In this document: in pieces, positions 44,593-54,036 of the stretch
Layout: each line of letters starts with the position of its first letter
How positions within the stretch are numbered: the stretch's first letter is position 1
DNA from: an uncultured Lachnospiraceae bacterium
GTDB taxonomy: Bacteria > Bacillota > Clostridia > Lachnospirales > Lachnospiraceae
Reading direction: 5' to 3'
Length of the DNA stretch: 64,000 nt
NCBI GenBank assembly: GCA_947165025.1
Contig: CAMUYQ010000007.1
Coordinates: forward strand, 1 to 64,000
The notes under the pieces: generated by a model
The model's database searches: none
What the model was told of the DNA's origin: nothing
The model's input: the letters and a program-made list of their open reading frames with translations, nothing else
Made by a program: the position numbers and the translations under genes

Positions 44593-44619
44593 ATGCAGTC
44601 AGAACGGAAAGGATAAACA

Positions 44620-45264
44620 ATGAAAAAATCAATCGCTGTACTCGGACTCGGAAAATACGGATGCTCTCTTGCTACGACATTATATGATCTCGGAGAGGAT
44701 GTGCTTGTTGCGGATATAGATGAGAAGATAATCCGCGATATGGCGCCGAAGGTCACATCGGCTGTACGTGCAGACCTGAGTAATGAAGACGAAGTCGTCG
44801 CACTCGGTCTTCAGAACATGGACATCGTCATCATCTGCATGGGTCAGAACATTGCTGCCAGCATAATGTGCGTGACGATCGCCAAGGAAAAGGGAGTCGG
44901 GACCGTTATAGCAAAAGCGTCTTCGCCGAGGATCAAAAACGTTCTCAAGAGAGTCGGTGCAGACAAGATACTGGATCCCGAAATGGAAGGCGGAATACGC
45001 TCCGCGCGCATACTTGCATCGCAGCATATCCGCGATTATTTTGAGATAGATGAGAACCTGTGCATGGTTGAATTCCACCCCGAGAACAACTGGGTCGGAA
45101 AGAGCCTTATAGATCTTGACCTTCGCAGAAAGCACAACATGAACGTTGCCGCGATCAAGGACAGCGAAGGAAAATGGGCGTTCGTGGACCCAGGGCATAT
45201 ACTCAAGGCTGATGATCTGCTGATGATAATAATCGAGAAGAAGGATATATCCAAATTGAAATAA
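44620..45264 (+). CDS. ktrA: Trk/Ktr potassium uptake regulatory subunit
   Basis: A 214-residue cytoplasmic RCK protein. The N-terminal nucleotide-binding domain begins IAVLGLGKYGCSLATTLYD (GxGxxG, residues 5-23) with the acidic residue at the end of the second strand (VLVADID). A C-terminal TrkA-C domain follows (about 140-214; ends DDLLMIIIEKKDISKL). It gates KtrB in response to ATP/ADP or c-di-AMP. GGAAAGG precedes the ATG. It ends 5 bases from the convergent GLUG gene. Confidence 0.92.
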   Translation: MKKSIAVLGLGKYGCSLATTLYDLGEDVLVADIDEKIIRDMAPKVTSAVRADLSNEDEVVALGLQNMDIVIICMGQNIAASIMCVTIAKEKGVGTVIAKASSPRIKNVLKRVGADKILDPEMEGGIRSARILASQHIRDYFEIDENLCMVEFHPENNWVGKSLIDLDLRRKHNMNVAAIKDSEGKWAFVDPGHILKADDLLMIIIEKKDISKLK

Positions 45265-45269
45265 ACGTA

Positions 45270-48200
45270 TTACTTCTCTTTTTCTGTTTTATTTTTCTGT
45301 TTCTTCTTTTCTGTGTTTTTACTCTTTTTATCTGTGTTATTATCTTTGTTTTCTGAGTTATTTCTCTTATTTTTCCGCCAACGTACAATTTTCACGGTAA
45401 CATTCACGATCACGAGTATGGCGATGATGCATCCGACGCCAAGCACCACCCATCTCAGCCAGTGGGTTCTCTGCTCTTTTTCGATCCTGACTGCGACCGT
45501 GTTGCCGGCAGCTTCGAAGGTGATGTAGTTTCCGTATGTGCCGCACGTAACCTCTTCGTATGCACCGTTTCCGCCGACGGATATAGTGATATTCTCAAGA
45601 TCCGGAGGCGCCTGATAGCGGATCGTATGCACGGCCTCTCCGTCATCTGGGATCGACAGTAGGTAATCCTCTATTCCCTTGCCCGCGCCCGAGATCGGTG
45701 AAACCTGCAGGACATCCTCCTGCTTGAACTTTCCGTCAACGAGAAATACCGACTGCTTGTTCGCGCGAACCTGCTCAGATGCAAGGCTCGAACGGTATCT
45801 GACTATCTCTCCCAGTATCTGTGTATCCTCGAAAACGGGTATATTCTTATCACAGTCCCAGTCTATGTACTCATCAGCGGCAAGTACGACCTTTGTGTCA
45901 TCCTTGTTTTCCTTGTCCTTCTTCGATCCGTCATCTTTCTTTGCGATAACGTTCTCAAGCGGTGTCTCGTCGGGTGTAACGTATGCTCCGTACGTCTTCT
46001 TCTCGCTCGACACGACCTTGTCATCTACGATAAAATCAACCCTCACGATCGAATAGTCCGCCGGGATATTTTCCAGAGCCAGAAGCTGCTGATACGTTAT
46101 CGGCTCCGCCTGTCCCGCACGGCTGATCCTGTCGGCACCGGCAAGCGTGTCACTTACAAACACGTTGCCCTTAAGCTTTGCACCGTCATCATCGCTTCCT
46201 ATGATCGCACCGAGGAACGTGGTTCCCTGAATAATGTTCGGCATCGCAACGCAGTTCGTTATCGTCGCACCCGATCCTGCGATACCGCCGATATATGATT
46301 CTCCCGACAGAACACCCTTCTCGTAAGAATTCGTGATCGTCGCATAGCTTCGTCCCGCAACGCCGCCGACATAGTCTCCGGATTCACTTGCGGCCTTTCC
46401 AAAGTTGGAACATCTCAGAATGGTCCCTATCTCATGCAGTCCGCAAACGCCGCCTGCGTAGCTCTTCTTACCCTTAACACTGCCGCGGTTCACGTTCTGC
46501 CTTGCGACACATTTTGTCCTGTACGTCGAATTCTTCGCTGAATCCTTGATGCCGGTAACGTCACCCTCAAGGTCAAAATCATACTCCTCGGCCATCGTTC
46601 CCGCGATACCGCCTGTATTGATGTCGCCGTATATGCTTCCGCCGTTGGTACAGTTTGCGATCGTCGCATCAACACTCGTCTCGCAGACGTTGTCGGATTC
46701 ATCCTCGTAAAGCTCGGAATAGTCCATATCCAGAACCCCGTCCATCGCGTCGGTGAACAGGAGCATTATCGATGAAAAATCATCGTTCACGTTTTCAAGG
46801 TCCGCGCATACAACATCTGTCGAGCCCTTCATCTCGTTGTTGAGGTATCCGAGATTGTCACTCATTCCCTGAATGTTTGCAACAAGGCTGTTCGTACGCA
46901 TCTTGTATTCATCAGACAGCTGGGGGAATCTTACCGCACTTTTATCGGCAACACTCTTTATGATGTTCTTCATTCCCTTGCCCGCGTCCTTGAGATCCGT
47001 GGCCATCTTCTCAAGATCCTTGCCCGCGTTCTTACCGTCATTTTTTACATTCTTCGACATCACGTCAGAGTATTCGAGTACAAGACCACCGATGATGGCA
47101 GTGTTATCAACCATCTTATCCGCATAGTCCGTATCCTCGGCCGCTTTATCAACAGCCCACTCCTTTACAGCAGCATTACCTGCTTCAACGCCGGCTGCGT
47201 CAGCCCTTGTGGTAATATCAGCTCTTTCTTCGTCAGTAAGTTCATTATTATAAAATTCATCTTTTTCGGCATCAGTAAGATCTGACCACTTCTTATTTCC
47301 CGGCTGCTTGCCTTCAGGATATTTCTCATTAAATTTGTCTTCGGTGAATTTTTCCTTTGCAGCAGCTCTGCCCGCTGCTTCGGCCGTATTCCTCTCTAAG
47401 GTTCTTTCAGCGGCTCTTCCGGCCTTTATGGCATCAACAGCGGCATCGTCTCCCGTCTCGTATATATCCTCTACCCTGTTGAATTCATCAGTCGCCTCTT
47501 TTATATCTTTCTTTGCATTATCATAAGCTTCACGCTCATCGGGCTTCAAATAGCCATACAGGTTCAGATCCTCCGCAACCTTCTCAACATCTTCTGCTGT
47601 ATCGCGAAGGTGCTTTCCCGCGGACTCAACATCATCCATCGGGCCGTCATTGGCACTTGTCTCATCAACGACATACTCGATCCTTCCGACGATCTCATTT
47701 GTCGCCGCTGTTGCACCGTTCACAAAATCGATCGTGCTGTCGGCAAGATAACCCGTATCGGAAAGCGCATTGTCCGCAAAGCTCTTGATAACGTTCAGTC
47801 TTGCGGATACTACTCCCGATGACGCATTGGTATCCTTTATCGTTTTTTCAACCGAATCATGAAGTGTGTTGATCGCGGTATTGAGCTGCGCGATTATATC
47901 CTTTGACAGATCGAGTCTGATGTACGGCTCAGCCTGTCCGACGATACCGCCGACATCTTTTCGTCCGTTGAGCTTTCCGTTGTTGATGCAGTCATGAACA
48001 TAGCCCGCGGATCTTCCCGTGATACCACCGACGTTGTAGCCGACATGCTCGTATCCGACAAGCGAATCGTTTGAGCATGATGATATCTCGCCGATGTTAT
48101 GTCCGACGATGCCTCCGATGTCTACGGGACTTGTAGATGACGCGATTGTTTTTTTATTTCCCTCTTCCTTCCCAATGTTAAGAAGTGAAGTGAACATCTC

Positions 48201-49064
48201 CTCGACCTTGATATCCTGAATATCGGTCTCGACATCCTTTGTGACCGTATTGATATCAGCCGCCGTGGAACAGCCCGTAACAAGGCCCGAATTTGCGCCG
48301 CATATACCGCCGACGTAGTGCAGTCCCGTGATCTTTCCGGTTGCAGAGCATGCGGAAATGATACCGGTTGCCTCGTTGTACCCTGCAATGCCTCCGATAT
48401 AATCATAGCCTTCAACATATCCGTCGAATTTACAGTTTGCGATCATTCCGGCGTTGTTGCCGACGATACCGCCGATATGAAACGGCTTGCCCTCAGGCTT
48501 CATAACACCGATAACATTAAGGTTTCTGATGACCGCAGACGGTGCAGTCTTTGAGAACACACCGACATAGTTCTGTTCGTCGGTAAATGCCGCCTTTCCT
48601 ATCGCGAACCCGTTTCCTTCAAAAACGCCCGCAAAATAAGGAACCGGCGTGAACCTGTTCATTGCGCAGTCTATGTTGTTCGTCAGCACAACGTACTTGT
48701 CGGCAGACCATGTATCATACGTACACTTCTGTACAAAATCACACCATTCATCGTAATTGCTGATGCGGATCTCAGTCATTTCCGAAGGTTCCGGGCGCAC
48801 GATCGAATAATTGGAACTCTTCTCGGATTCACCGTCTTCGTTCTTTACCTTGTTTTCGGCTTCCTTCCCGGCATCCTTTTCGGCGTCATCTTCAGCAGTC
48901 TTTGCATCAGGCTCCCCGCCTTCACTTTTCTCGATCGAGATGTTGACCGTCTTTTCAGCCGTCTCCGCTTTTTCCTTCGCAAGGACAGCAACCGGCGAGA
49001 ACTGTGCTGCAAGCAGCGCAAACACACAGAGCAGGGCGGGGATCGGATTAAGCTTTCTTCTCAT
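45270..49064 (-). CDS. GLUG-repeat surface protein with C-terminal membrane anchor
   Basis: A 1264-residue secreted protein. Signal peptide about residues 1-29 (LLCVFALLAAQFSPVAVLA). After an acidic linker there are many GLUG-type repeats (HIGGIVGNNAGMI, YIGGIAGYNEATG, YVGGICGANSGLV, and again from about 850), which form a beta-helix seen in surface proteins of gut bacteria. The middle part (about 390-800) is a long coiled coil with an Ala/Glu-rich piece. Near the C-terminus is a membrane helix (WVVLGVGCIIAILVIVNVTV) and a basic Lys/Asn tail of about 45 residues. It overlaps the MMPL gene by 17 bases. The role is unknown; a coiled-coil adaptor or substrate of the MMPL transporter is possible. 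GGAGGG precedes the ATG. Confidence 0.78.
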   Translation of the reverse strand: MRRKLNPIPALLCVFALLAAQFSPVAVLAKEKAETAEKTVNISIEKSEGGEPDAKTAEDDAEKDAGKEAENKVKNEDGESEKSSNYSIVRPEPSEMTEIRISNYDEWCDFVQKCTYDTWSADKYVVLTNNIDCAMNRFTPVPYFAGVFEGNGFAIGKAAFTDEQNYVGVFSKTAPSAVIRNLNVIGVMKPEGKPFHIGGIVGNNAGMIANCKFDGYVEGYDYIGGIAGYNEATGIISACSATGKITGLHYVGGICGANSGLVTGCSTAADINTVTKDVETDIQDIKVEEMFTSLLNIGKEEGNKKTIASSTSPVDIGGIVGHNIGEISSCSNDSLVGYEHVGYNVGGITGRSAGYVHDCINNGKLNGRKDVGGIVGQAEPYIRLDLSKDIIAQLNTAINTLHDSVEKTIKDTNASSGVVSARLNVIKSFADNALSDTGYLADSTIDFVNGATAATNEIVGRIEYVVDETSANDGPMDDVESAGKHLRDTAEDVEKVAEDLNLYGYLKPDEREAYDNAKKDIKEATDEFNRVEDIYETGDDAAVDAIKAGRAAERTLERNTAEAAGRAAAKEKFTEDKFNEKYPEGKQPGNKKWSDLTDAEKDEFYNNELTDEERADITTRADAAGVEAGNAAVKEWAVDKAAEDTDYADKMVDNTAIIGGLVLEYSDVMSKNVKNDGKNAGKDLEKMATDLKDAGKGMKNIIKSVADKSAVRFPQLSDEYKMRTNSLVANIQGMSDNLGYLNNEMKGSTDVVCADLENVNDDFSSIMLLFTDAMDGVLDMDYSELYEDESDNVCETSVDATIANCTNGGSIYGDINTGGIAGTMAEEYDFDLEGDVTGIKDSAKNSTYRTKCVARQNVNRGSVKGKKSYAGGVCGLHEIGTILRCSNFGKAASESGDYVGGVAGRSYATITNSYEKGVLSGESYIGGIAGSGATITNCVAMPNIIQGTTFLGAIIGSDDDGAKLKGNVFVSDTLAGADRISRAGQAEPITYQQLLALENIPADYSIVRVDFIVDDKVVSSEKKTYGAYVTPDETPLENVIAKKDDGSKKDKENKDDTKVVLAADEYIDWDCDKNIPVFEDTQILGEIVRYRSSLASEQVRANKQSVFLVDGKFKQEDVLQVSPISGAGKGIEDYLLSIPDDGEAVHTIRYQAPPDLENITISVGGNGAYEEVTCGTYGNYITFEAAGNTVAVRIEKEQRTHWLRWVVLGVGCIIAILVIVNVTVKIVRWRKNKRNNSENKDNNTDKKSKNTEKKKQKNKTEKEK

Positions 49065-51597
49065 CGGGATCGCCCTCCTTTTCTGCAGATTCTGCCTTCG
49101 GAGGTTCCTCGGACCTGGGTGTTTCCTCCTGCTTCGCAGTTACCCCCTGTAATGCAGCTAAATTTTCTTCAGTTTCTTCAAGCATCTCCACATTCGCAGT
49201 ATCAATAAACGCGGAAACATCACCGAGGATGATCGCGTTCATCGTACCGGTAACAGTACCGTTGACACGGCCACGGATCGCACCGTCAACACGGATGAGT
49301 CCGGATGCATTCATGTTCTTGAGCGGCATGTTCATGACAAATGCCGTCTTGCTGATGATCGTATCTCCGACAAGAAGTATCTGCGGCAGGACAAACAGTG
49401 TGATGAATATCGATATGATGGTACCGCGGCCTATGCACTGTCCGATGTTGTAGATGGCTGCATCTGACGTCAGGTTTCCGATAGTGATACCGGCAAGTGC
49501 GAGCATGGGACCTGATGTAACGATGGTCGGGAACGACAGGTTCATCGTATCGATGATCGCATCTCTTCTTCCCATCGTCTCACGCAGTTCCGTATAACGG
49601 CTTGCGATAACGATCGCATAGTCGATATTCGCGCCCATCTGGATAGATGACACTATAAGATAACTCATGAAGAATATGTCGTCGTGCATGACGGGCGGAA
49701 CGGAGAAGTTGATCCATATACTTCCCTGAATGACCGCGATCAGAAGTACCGGCATGCCGGCCGACTTGAACGTGAACAGCAGCACAACGAGGACTGCAAG
49801 GATAGATACGATATTAACCACTAGATTATCGCGGCCGAATGATTTTTTCAGATCGTATTCACTGACAGACTCGCCACACACAAGGCACTCGTCATAGTAG
49901 TGATATGCCATCGTATGCATCTCATCGATGAACTCGTAGATCCTGTCCTGATCATCCTCGGGCAGGCTCAGATAGACGAGCATACGCACGTAGTTCTCGC
50001 CCTGCAGCTGCGTCTTCGCAAAGTTCATCATCTTATAAGCATCATCAAGTGTCTTCTTCGTCTCGTCGTCAAGAGTTACGTAGCCTTCCTCGACTTCCTT
50101 GTGGACAAACATGAACATGTCGATGAGTGGAACCTTGTATTCGGCAAGTCCGTTAACGGCTTTTCCGTAATCCTTGTCATCGACCGCATAAGCGGTGTAG
50201 ATGAGCTCCGCGACCTCAAAATCAAGATCGATAAGTTCGGAAAACTGGCGGGGCGTAAGCTCGTCCGTAAGCGTATATCCGCCAAGCGCCTCAGTGTTTG
50301 ACAGTCCCATGGCGTGGTCGACTTCTTCCCTTGCTTCGAAATCTGCGAGAAGTGATCTTTCCTTATCGTAATCGCCCGCAGGAACGATGACCGCAACAAG
50401 GTTCGGTGAATCAAAGTTCTCGCTGATCATATCCTTTGCAACCTGCACCTCGTTCTTAATAGGCGGCGTAATGCTGCTGTAGCCATACGCGTAGTGGCAC
50501 TTATTCGATATGAAGAACGCCCCGATGATAACAAGAACAAATACCGGAACGATGAAAAATCGTGTCGCGTAGTCAAACTTTGCGATCGCAGTTATCTTCG
50601 GTATGAAGTTTTTGTGCTTTGTTTTCTCCATGAGCGGCGCGAACAGCATGATAACGCCGGGCATGAGGAGGAACACGGAAACAAGGCTTAAGATGATGGC
50701 CTTGATAAGGACGATACCCATATCAGGACCCATCTTAAACTGCATGAAAGTCATGGCGATCAGACCACCTATTGTAGTAAGGGAACTTCCCGAGATCTCG
50801 GGAATGGCCTTGGTCAGCGCCGCGATCGCGGCTTCTCTTGAAGGAAGGGTCATGTGCTCTTCCTTGTATCTGTTCAGGTAGATTATCGCGTAGTCGATCG
50901 ACAGCGCCAGCTGAAGCACTATCGTGACCGAATCCGAAACGTAACTGATCGTTCCGAATACAAAGTTTGTACCGATCTGCAGAACTGCCGCACCACCGAA
51001 CGTCAGCAGCAGCACGGGGATCTCCGCGTACGCTTCCGTAGTGATCAGAAGTACGCCGAGAACTATGATAACGACAATGATCGATATCGTGTCCATCTCA
51101 TCGGCAATAAGCTCGGCGGAAATATCGCCGAGACTCGTGTCGAGATAATAATCGTTGTTTCTGAGATAATCTTTGATCCTGTCCTGAGCCGTAAGACATC
51201 TGTCATCGTCCTCAGGATAGTCGAAAGTAACATCGAGCTTTGCAGACCCGTTGTTATAGAACTCTGCCGTATCCTTGTAATCGACTGAAAATACGCCGTC
51301 CATCTCTCTGATGGTGCGCGCCAGTCTCTCGCCCTGTTCGTACGATACGTTGGCTACCATGAAGGTACACTTTCCGTATGTTACGAACTCCTCGGCCATA
51401 AGGTCTATGCCTTTCTTGGTCTCGGTCGTATCAGGCAGATAATATGATAAAGAATTTTCTACATTTACCCAGTTCTTTGAAAATGCGGAGAATATCGCAA
51501 GTAGAGCGAATATGAGGAAGAAGAGGTTCCTCTTGTCCACTATGAACGCGCATATCTTCGTGATGAATCCCTGGCCTTTGACTTCCTCGTCAGGCAC
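49048..51597 (-). CDS. MMPL/RND family transporter
   Basis: An 849-residue membrane transporter with the two-fold RND layout: helix 1 (about 25-45), outer domain (about 50-170), five helices (about 175-330), then the second half with outer domain (about 385-590) and helices to about 760. The second-half motif NIDYAIVIASRY and the first-half motif SIDYAIIYLNRY have the Asp residues used for proton coupling. A C-terminal tail rich in Glu and Pro ends the protein. Such MMPL proteins export lipids or other envelope material. It starts with GTG at 51597 (AGGAAG 9 bases before) and is followed, overlapping, by the GLUG protein, so the two are likely partners. Confidence 0.86.
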   Translation of the reverse strand: MPDEEVKGQGFITKICAFIVDKRNLFFLIFALLAIFSAFSKNWVNVENSLSYYLPDTTETKKGIDLMAEEFVTYGKCTFMVANVSYEQGERLARTIREMDGVFSVDYKDTAEFYNNGSAKLDVTFDYPEDDDRCLTAQDRIKDYLRNNDYYLDTSLGDISAELIADEMDTISIIVVIIVLGVLLITTEAYAEIPVLLLTFGGAAVLQIGTNFVFGTISYVSDSVTIVLQLALSIDYAIIYLNRYKEEHMTLPSREAAIAALTKAIPEISGSSLTTIGGLIAMTFMQFKMGPDMGIVLIKAIILSLVSVFLLMPGVIMLFAPLMEKTKHKNFIPKITAIAKFDYATRFFIVPVFVLVIIGAFFISNKCHYAYGYSSITPPIKNEVQVAKDMISENFDSPNLVAVIVPAGDYDKERSLLADFEAREEVDHAMGLSNTEALGGYTLTDELTPRQFSELIDLDFEVAELIYTAYAVDDKDYGKAVNGLAEYKVPLIDMFMFVHKEVEEGYVTLDDETKKTLDDAYKMMNFAKTQLQGENYVRMLVYLSLPEDDQDRIYEFIDEMHTMAYHYYDECLVCGESVSEYDLKKSFGRDNLVVNIVSILAVLVVLLFTFKSAGMPVLLIAVIQGSIWINFSVPPVMHDDIFFMSYLIVSSIQMGANIDYAIVIASRYTELRETMGRRDAIIDTMNLSFPTIVTSGPMLALAGITIGNLTSDAAIYNIGQCIGRGTIISIFITLFVLPQILLVGDTIISKTAFVMNMPLKNMNASGLIRVDGAIRGRVNGTVTGTMNAIILGDVSAFIDTANVEMLEETEENLAALQGVTAKQEETPRSEEPPKAESAEKEGDPDEKKA

Positions 51598-51668
51598 TTT
51601 GTTACACTTCCTATCCCATAAATCCCAGTATTACTATAGTCTTTTGAAACAGACCACGCTTAAATCAT

Positions 51669-51697
51669 ATTCTACCACATCTTGTAGGAAATGTCAC
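51669..51697 (-). promoter_or_regulatory. Promoter for the MMPL-GLUG operon
   Basis: GTGACA (51692-51697) and TAGAAT (51669-51674) on the minus strand with a 17-base spacer. An imperfect inverted repeat (CTAC ... GTAG) lies between the boxes and may be an operator. Confidence 0.5.
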
Positions 51698-51744
51698 ACA
51701 CATTCGCACATATTGTGTAATGTTGCATTGTAACAAGCAGATGG

Positions 51745-53322
51745 TCAAACTATGTTTCGGATAACTTCCGCGATCGCACCCGCGGTATCTGCCGCAGTCA
51801 TGCTCACTGCTCCGATACGCTCTTCGGCAAGTTCTCCCGCGGCCCCGTTTATGAAGGCTGCGGCTGATACAAGAAGGCACAGATCCGCTCCTTCTTTGCA
51901 GCAGAGGGCTGCCGTGATGCCTGAAAGTACGTCTCCGCTTCCTGCGGTCGCCATTCCCGCACATCCTCTGTCCGTAATATACACTTTTTCGCCGTCGGTC
52001 ACGATCGTCGATGGTCCTTTCAGAAGGACAACGGCACCGGTTTCCGAGGCATATTTCTTTGCGATTCCTGTCGGATCTTCAAGGATCTGCGATATCTCCA
52101 TGCCTGTCAGGCGCGAAAATTCCTTTATATGCGGCGTCAGGACGAGTTTGGGAGTTGCATTCTTTATAATGGTCCTGTCCATCTTTGAGAGCAGCGTAAG
52201 GCCGTCTGCATCGATAATGAGTGTACCCTTATACTTTGTGAGAAGATGCTCAAGTATCTCGGCCGCACCTTCACCTGTACCTATACCCATTCCGAATGCA
52301 ACAGTTTTGACATTTGAAATGAGCTCGTCAATCTCTTCCGGAACATAGGCTACGCCGGAATCTTCACGGAAAATGCCGTTCTCTTCATCTCCGGCCGGCT
52401 GTTCCTGAGTGTTGGTTGACATAACTTCATGACATGATAGCGGGAACAGCGTAGATTCAAGTATCTGCGACGCAACATCATGAACGATCGATGACGGAAC
52501 CGCGACCTTTGCAACGCCCGCTCCGCTTCTCATCGATGCATTCGCGAGGTATGCGAGCCTTATCGCACCGCTGTATCTCGTGCTCCCGCCGATAAGTGCG
52601 GTGTATCCGTACGTGCCTTTATTTGAATAATTGGGCCGCTTCCCGAAGACACCTTCAATATCCGAAGCCTCAATGAGCTTATACGGCTCATCAACCGGCT
52701 TAATGCCTATGTCGCAGTTGGTCTTCTCCTTCATGACATCCTTTGCCATGTTCAGGAAGTGTCCGGGCTTGAATGAGCCTATCGAAACGGTAAGGTCTGA
52801 CCGCACGCATATATCAGCCATTCCCGTATCGCCGTTTAATCCGCTGTTGATATCAACGCTTATCTTTACCGCATCCGTTGCATTTACCGCTTCGATGACG
52901 GATCTGAGCTCAGACCTGACTTCTCCCTTAAAGCCCGTTCCGAGAAGGCAGTCAACAACTGTCCCGAACTTTGACAGATCAACACTGTCGCTCCACCTCT
53001 CAATACCGAAATCACCGCTCTTATCGCCCGTTTTCAGCGTCCCGGCAAGCTTATCGTAATAGAACCTTCCGTCATCCGAGAACCTGTCATAGACACAGAA
53101 TACGGTAAGATCGATCCCCGCCTCGTATAACAGAAGTGCCAGGGCATAGCCGTCACCGGCGTTGTTGCCGCTGCCGCAGATGATGGCAACCGGGGCCGTC
53201 CACCTGTTACACTCAAATACCCCGCGCGCAGCCCTCATCATGAGTTCTGTTCCCGGGGTGCCCTCCGCGATCGTTGCCGCGTCGCTCTTTCTCATGTTTT
53301 CAACCGACAGGATATCTATCAT
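51745..53322 (-). CDS. nnr: Bifunctional NAD(P)H-hydrate repair enzyme
   Basis: A 525-residue protein that repairs damaged NADH and NADPH hydrates. The N-terminal YjeF domain (about 1-215) is the epimerase, with ICGSGNNAGDGYALA and the beginning ILSVENMRKSD. The C-terminal kinase-like domain (about 240-525) is the ADP-dependent dehydratase, with the signature DRGCAGMATAGSGDVLSG. Domain order and length match bacterial Nnr. The ATG at 53322 fits the usual domain start, although the ribosome binding site is weak (GAGAG very close to ATG). Confidence 0.92.
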   Translation of the reverse strand: MIDILSVENMRKSDAATIAEGTPGTELMMRAARGVFECNRWTAPVAIICGSGNNAGDGYALALLLYEAGIDLTVFCVYDRFSDDGRFYYDKLAGTLKTGDKSGDFGIERWSDSVDLSKFGTVVDCLLGTGFKGEVRSELRSVIEAVNATDAVKISVDINSGLNGDTGMADICVRSDLTVSIGSFKPGHFLNMAKDVMKEKTNCDIGIKPVDEPYKLIEASDIEGVFGKRPNYSNKGTYGYTALIGGSTRYSGAIRLAYLANASMRSGAGVAKVAVPSSIVHDVASQILESTLFPLSCHEVMSTNTQEQPAGDEENGIFREDSGVAYVPEEIDELISNVKTVAFGMGIGTGEGAAEILEHLLTKYKGTLIIDADGLTLLSKMDRTIIKNATPKLVLTPHIKEFSRLTGMEISQILEDPTGIAKKYASETGAVVLLKGPSTIVTDGEKVYITDRGCAGMATAGSGDVLSGITAALCCKEGADLCLLVSAAAFINGAAGELAEERIGAVSMTAADTAGAIAEVIRNIV

Positions 53323-53343
53323 ACTCTCACAAACAGCAAAAAA

Positions 53344-53368
53344 ATAAAGCGGATGTGCTCCGCTTTAT
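53344..53368 (-). terminator. Intrinsic terminator after the 84-residue protein gene
   Basis: ATAAAGCGGA and TCCGCTTTAT form a 10-base perfect stem, followed by seven Ts on the minus strand, five bases after the stop. Confidence 0.85.
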
Positions 53369-53372
53369 CTTC

Positions 53373-53627
53373 TTAGTAAAGTCCTAACCGTGCAGCGTTC
53401 TGGAGTCCCGACTGCATCTGCATCTGCAAGACTGTATCAAAATTCTTCGTCTCACCCGGTGCGAGAGGATTAACATTCTCCTCTTCCGTCAGGCCCGAGA
53501 AATCCGTCTTCGCTTCGAGAAGATCGTCCTCTATGGGCTGGATCTTATTCATTGAAGCACGGTTTACGGTATTCGTATTGTAAATGTACGGCATTGGCAT
53601 TGCCATACTGACTGCACCGACCTGCAT
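53373..53627 (-). CDS. Small conserved-looking protein of unknown function
   Basis: An 84-residue protein with no signal peptide or membrane segment. The N-terminal part is Met- and Tyr-rich (VSMAMPMPYIYNTNTVN), then acidic (EDDLLEAKTDFSGLTEEEN), then a Gln/Met-rich helix (TVLQMQMQSGLQNAARLGLY). No family is recognised. It is probably real: AGAGG 7 bases before the ATG, a consensus promoter with a 16-base palindrome over the -10 box, and a clear terminator make it a complete one-gene unit. Confidence 0.75.
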   Translation of the reverse strand: MQVGAVSMAMPMPYIYNTNTVNRASMNKIQPIEDDLLEAKTDFSGLTEEENVNPLAPGETKNFDTVLQMQMQSGLQNAARLGLY

Positions 53628-53663
53628 CTTACTACCTCTTACAAAATCGTTTGCTCAATTAAG

Positions 53664-53699
53664 TGCTATAATTATAGCATTTTATGACAAAATGTTCAA
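53664..53699 (-). promoter_or_regulatory. Promoter with a 16-base palindrome for the 84-residue protein gene
   Basis: TTGAAC (53694-53699) and TATAAT (53671-53676) on the minus strand with a 17-base spacer. TGCTATAATTATAGCA (53664-53679) is a perfect 16-base palindrome covering the -10 box and could be an operator. Confidence 0.7.
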
Positions 53700-53704
53700 G
53701 TCCT

Positions 53705-53926
53705 TCAGGCCTTCATAATGGATCCGCTGAAACTTCCGGAACCGTTCTCGGATACTAACCTGCCGCAATCCGGGCAATTTCCCGAAGATCTTACTGCAGG
53801 TATCTTAAACGGTTGCTTGCAGTTTGTGCAATACAGTGTCTTGGTATCCTCGGCGAATCCGAACAGTCCGCCGTTAACATTTTCGAGCGCGCTGTCGTCA
53901 AGTTTCCTGTCTTCAGATATATTCAT
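53705..53926 (-). CDS. Small protein with a double-glycine leader and a zinc ribbon
   Basis: A 73-residue protein. Residues 1-20 (MNISEDRKLDDSALENVNGG) match the leader of peptides exported and cut after Gly-Gly by peptidase-containing ABC transporters: L, then DDSALENV, then GG. The remaining 53 residues hold four cysteines as CTNC (33, 36) and CPDC (51, 54), a zinc-ribbon pattern, and end in a Ser/Gly-rich tail. AAGGAGGG lies 6 bases before the ATG. Similar leader-plus-CxxC proteins seem to occur in Lachnospiraceae, but no function is known to me. No peptidase transporter or modification enzyme gene is adjacent; the ABC pair at 23-26.6 kb lacks a peptidase domain. Confidence 0.75.
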   Translation of the reverse strand: MNISEDRKLDDSALENVNGGLFGFAEDTKTLYCTNCKQPFKIPAVRSSGNCPDCGRLVSENGSGSFSGSIMKA

Positions 53927-53998
53927 AGGGATCCCTCCTTGTGTACGTTCACAATGCATGCGTCATATATAATGATATCGGCCCCAAATCCATATCTC

Positions 53999-54027
53999 AT
54001 TATACCACAATACACATACATTTAACA
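53999..54027 (-). promoter_or_regulatory. Promoter for the double-glycine zinc-ribbon gene
   Basis: TATAAT (53999-54004) is clear; the -35 box TGTTAA (54022-54027) at 17 bases is weak. The leader is about 65 bases long. Confidence 0.5.
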
Positions 54028-54036
54028 GAAAAACAA

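Noticed and set aside
46873-47127. Open frames on the opposite strand of the long surface-protein genes.
   Set aside because: They lack ribosome binding sites, show odd composition and are explained by the codon bias of the real genes.
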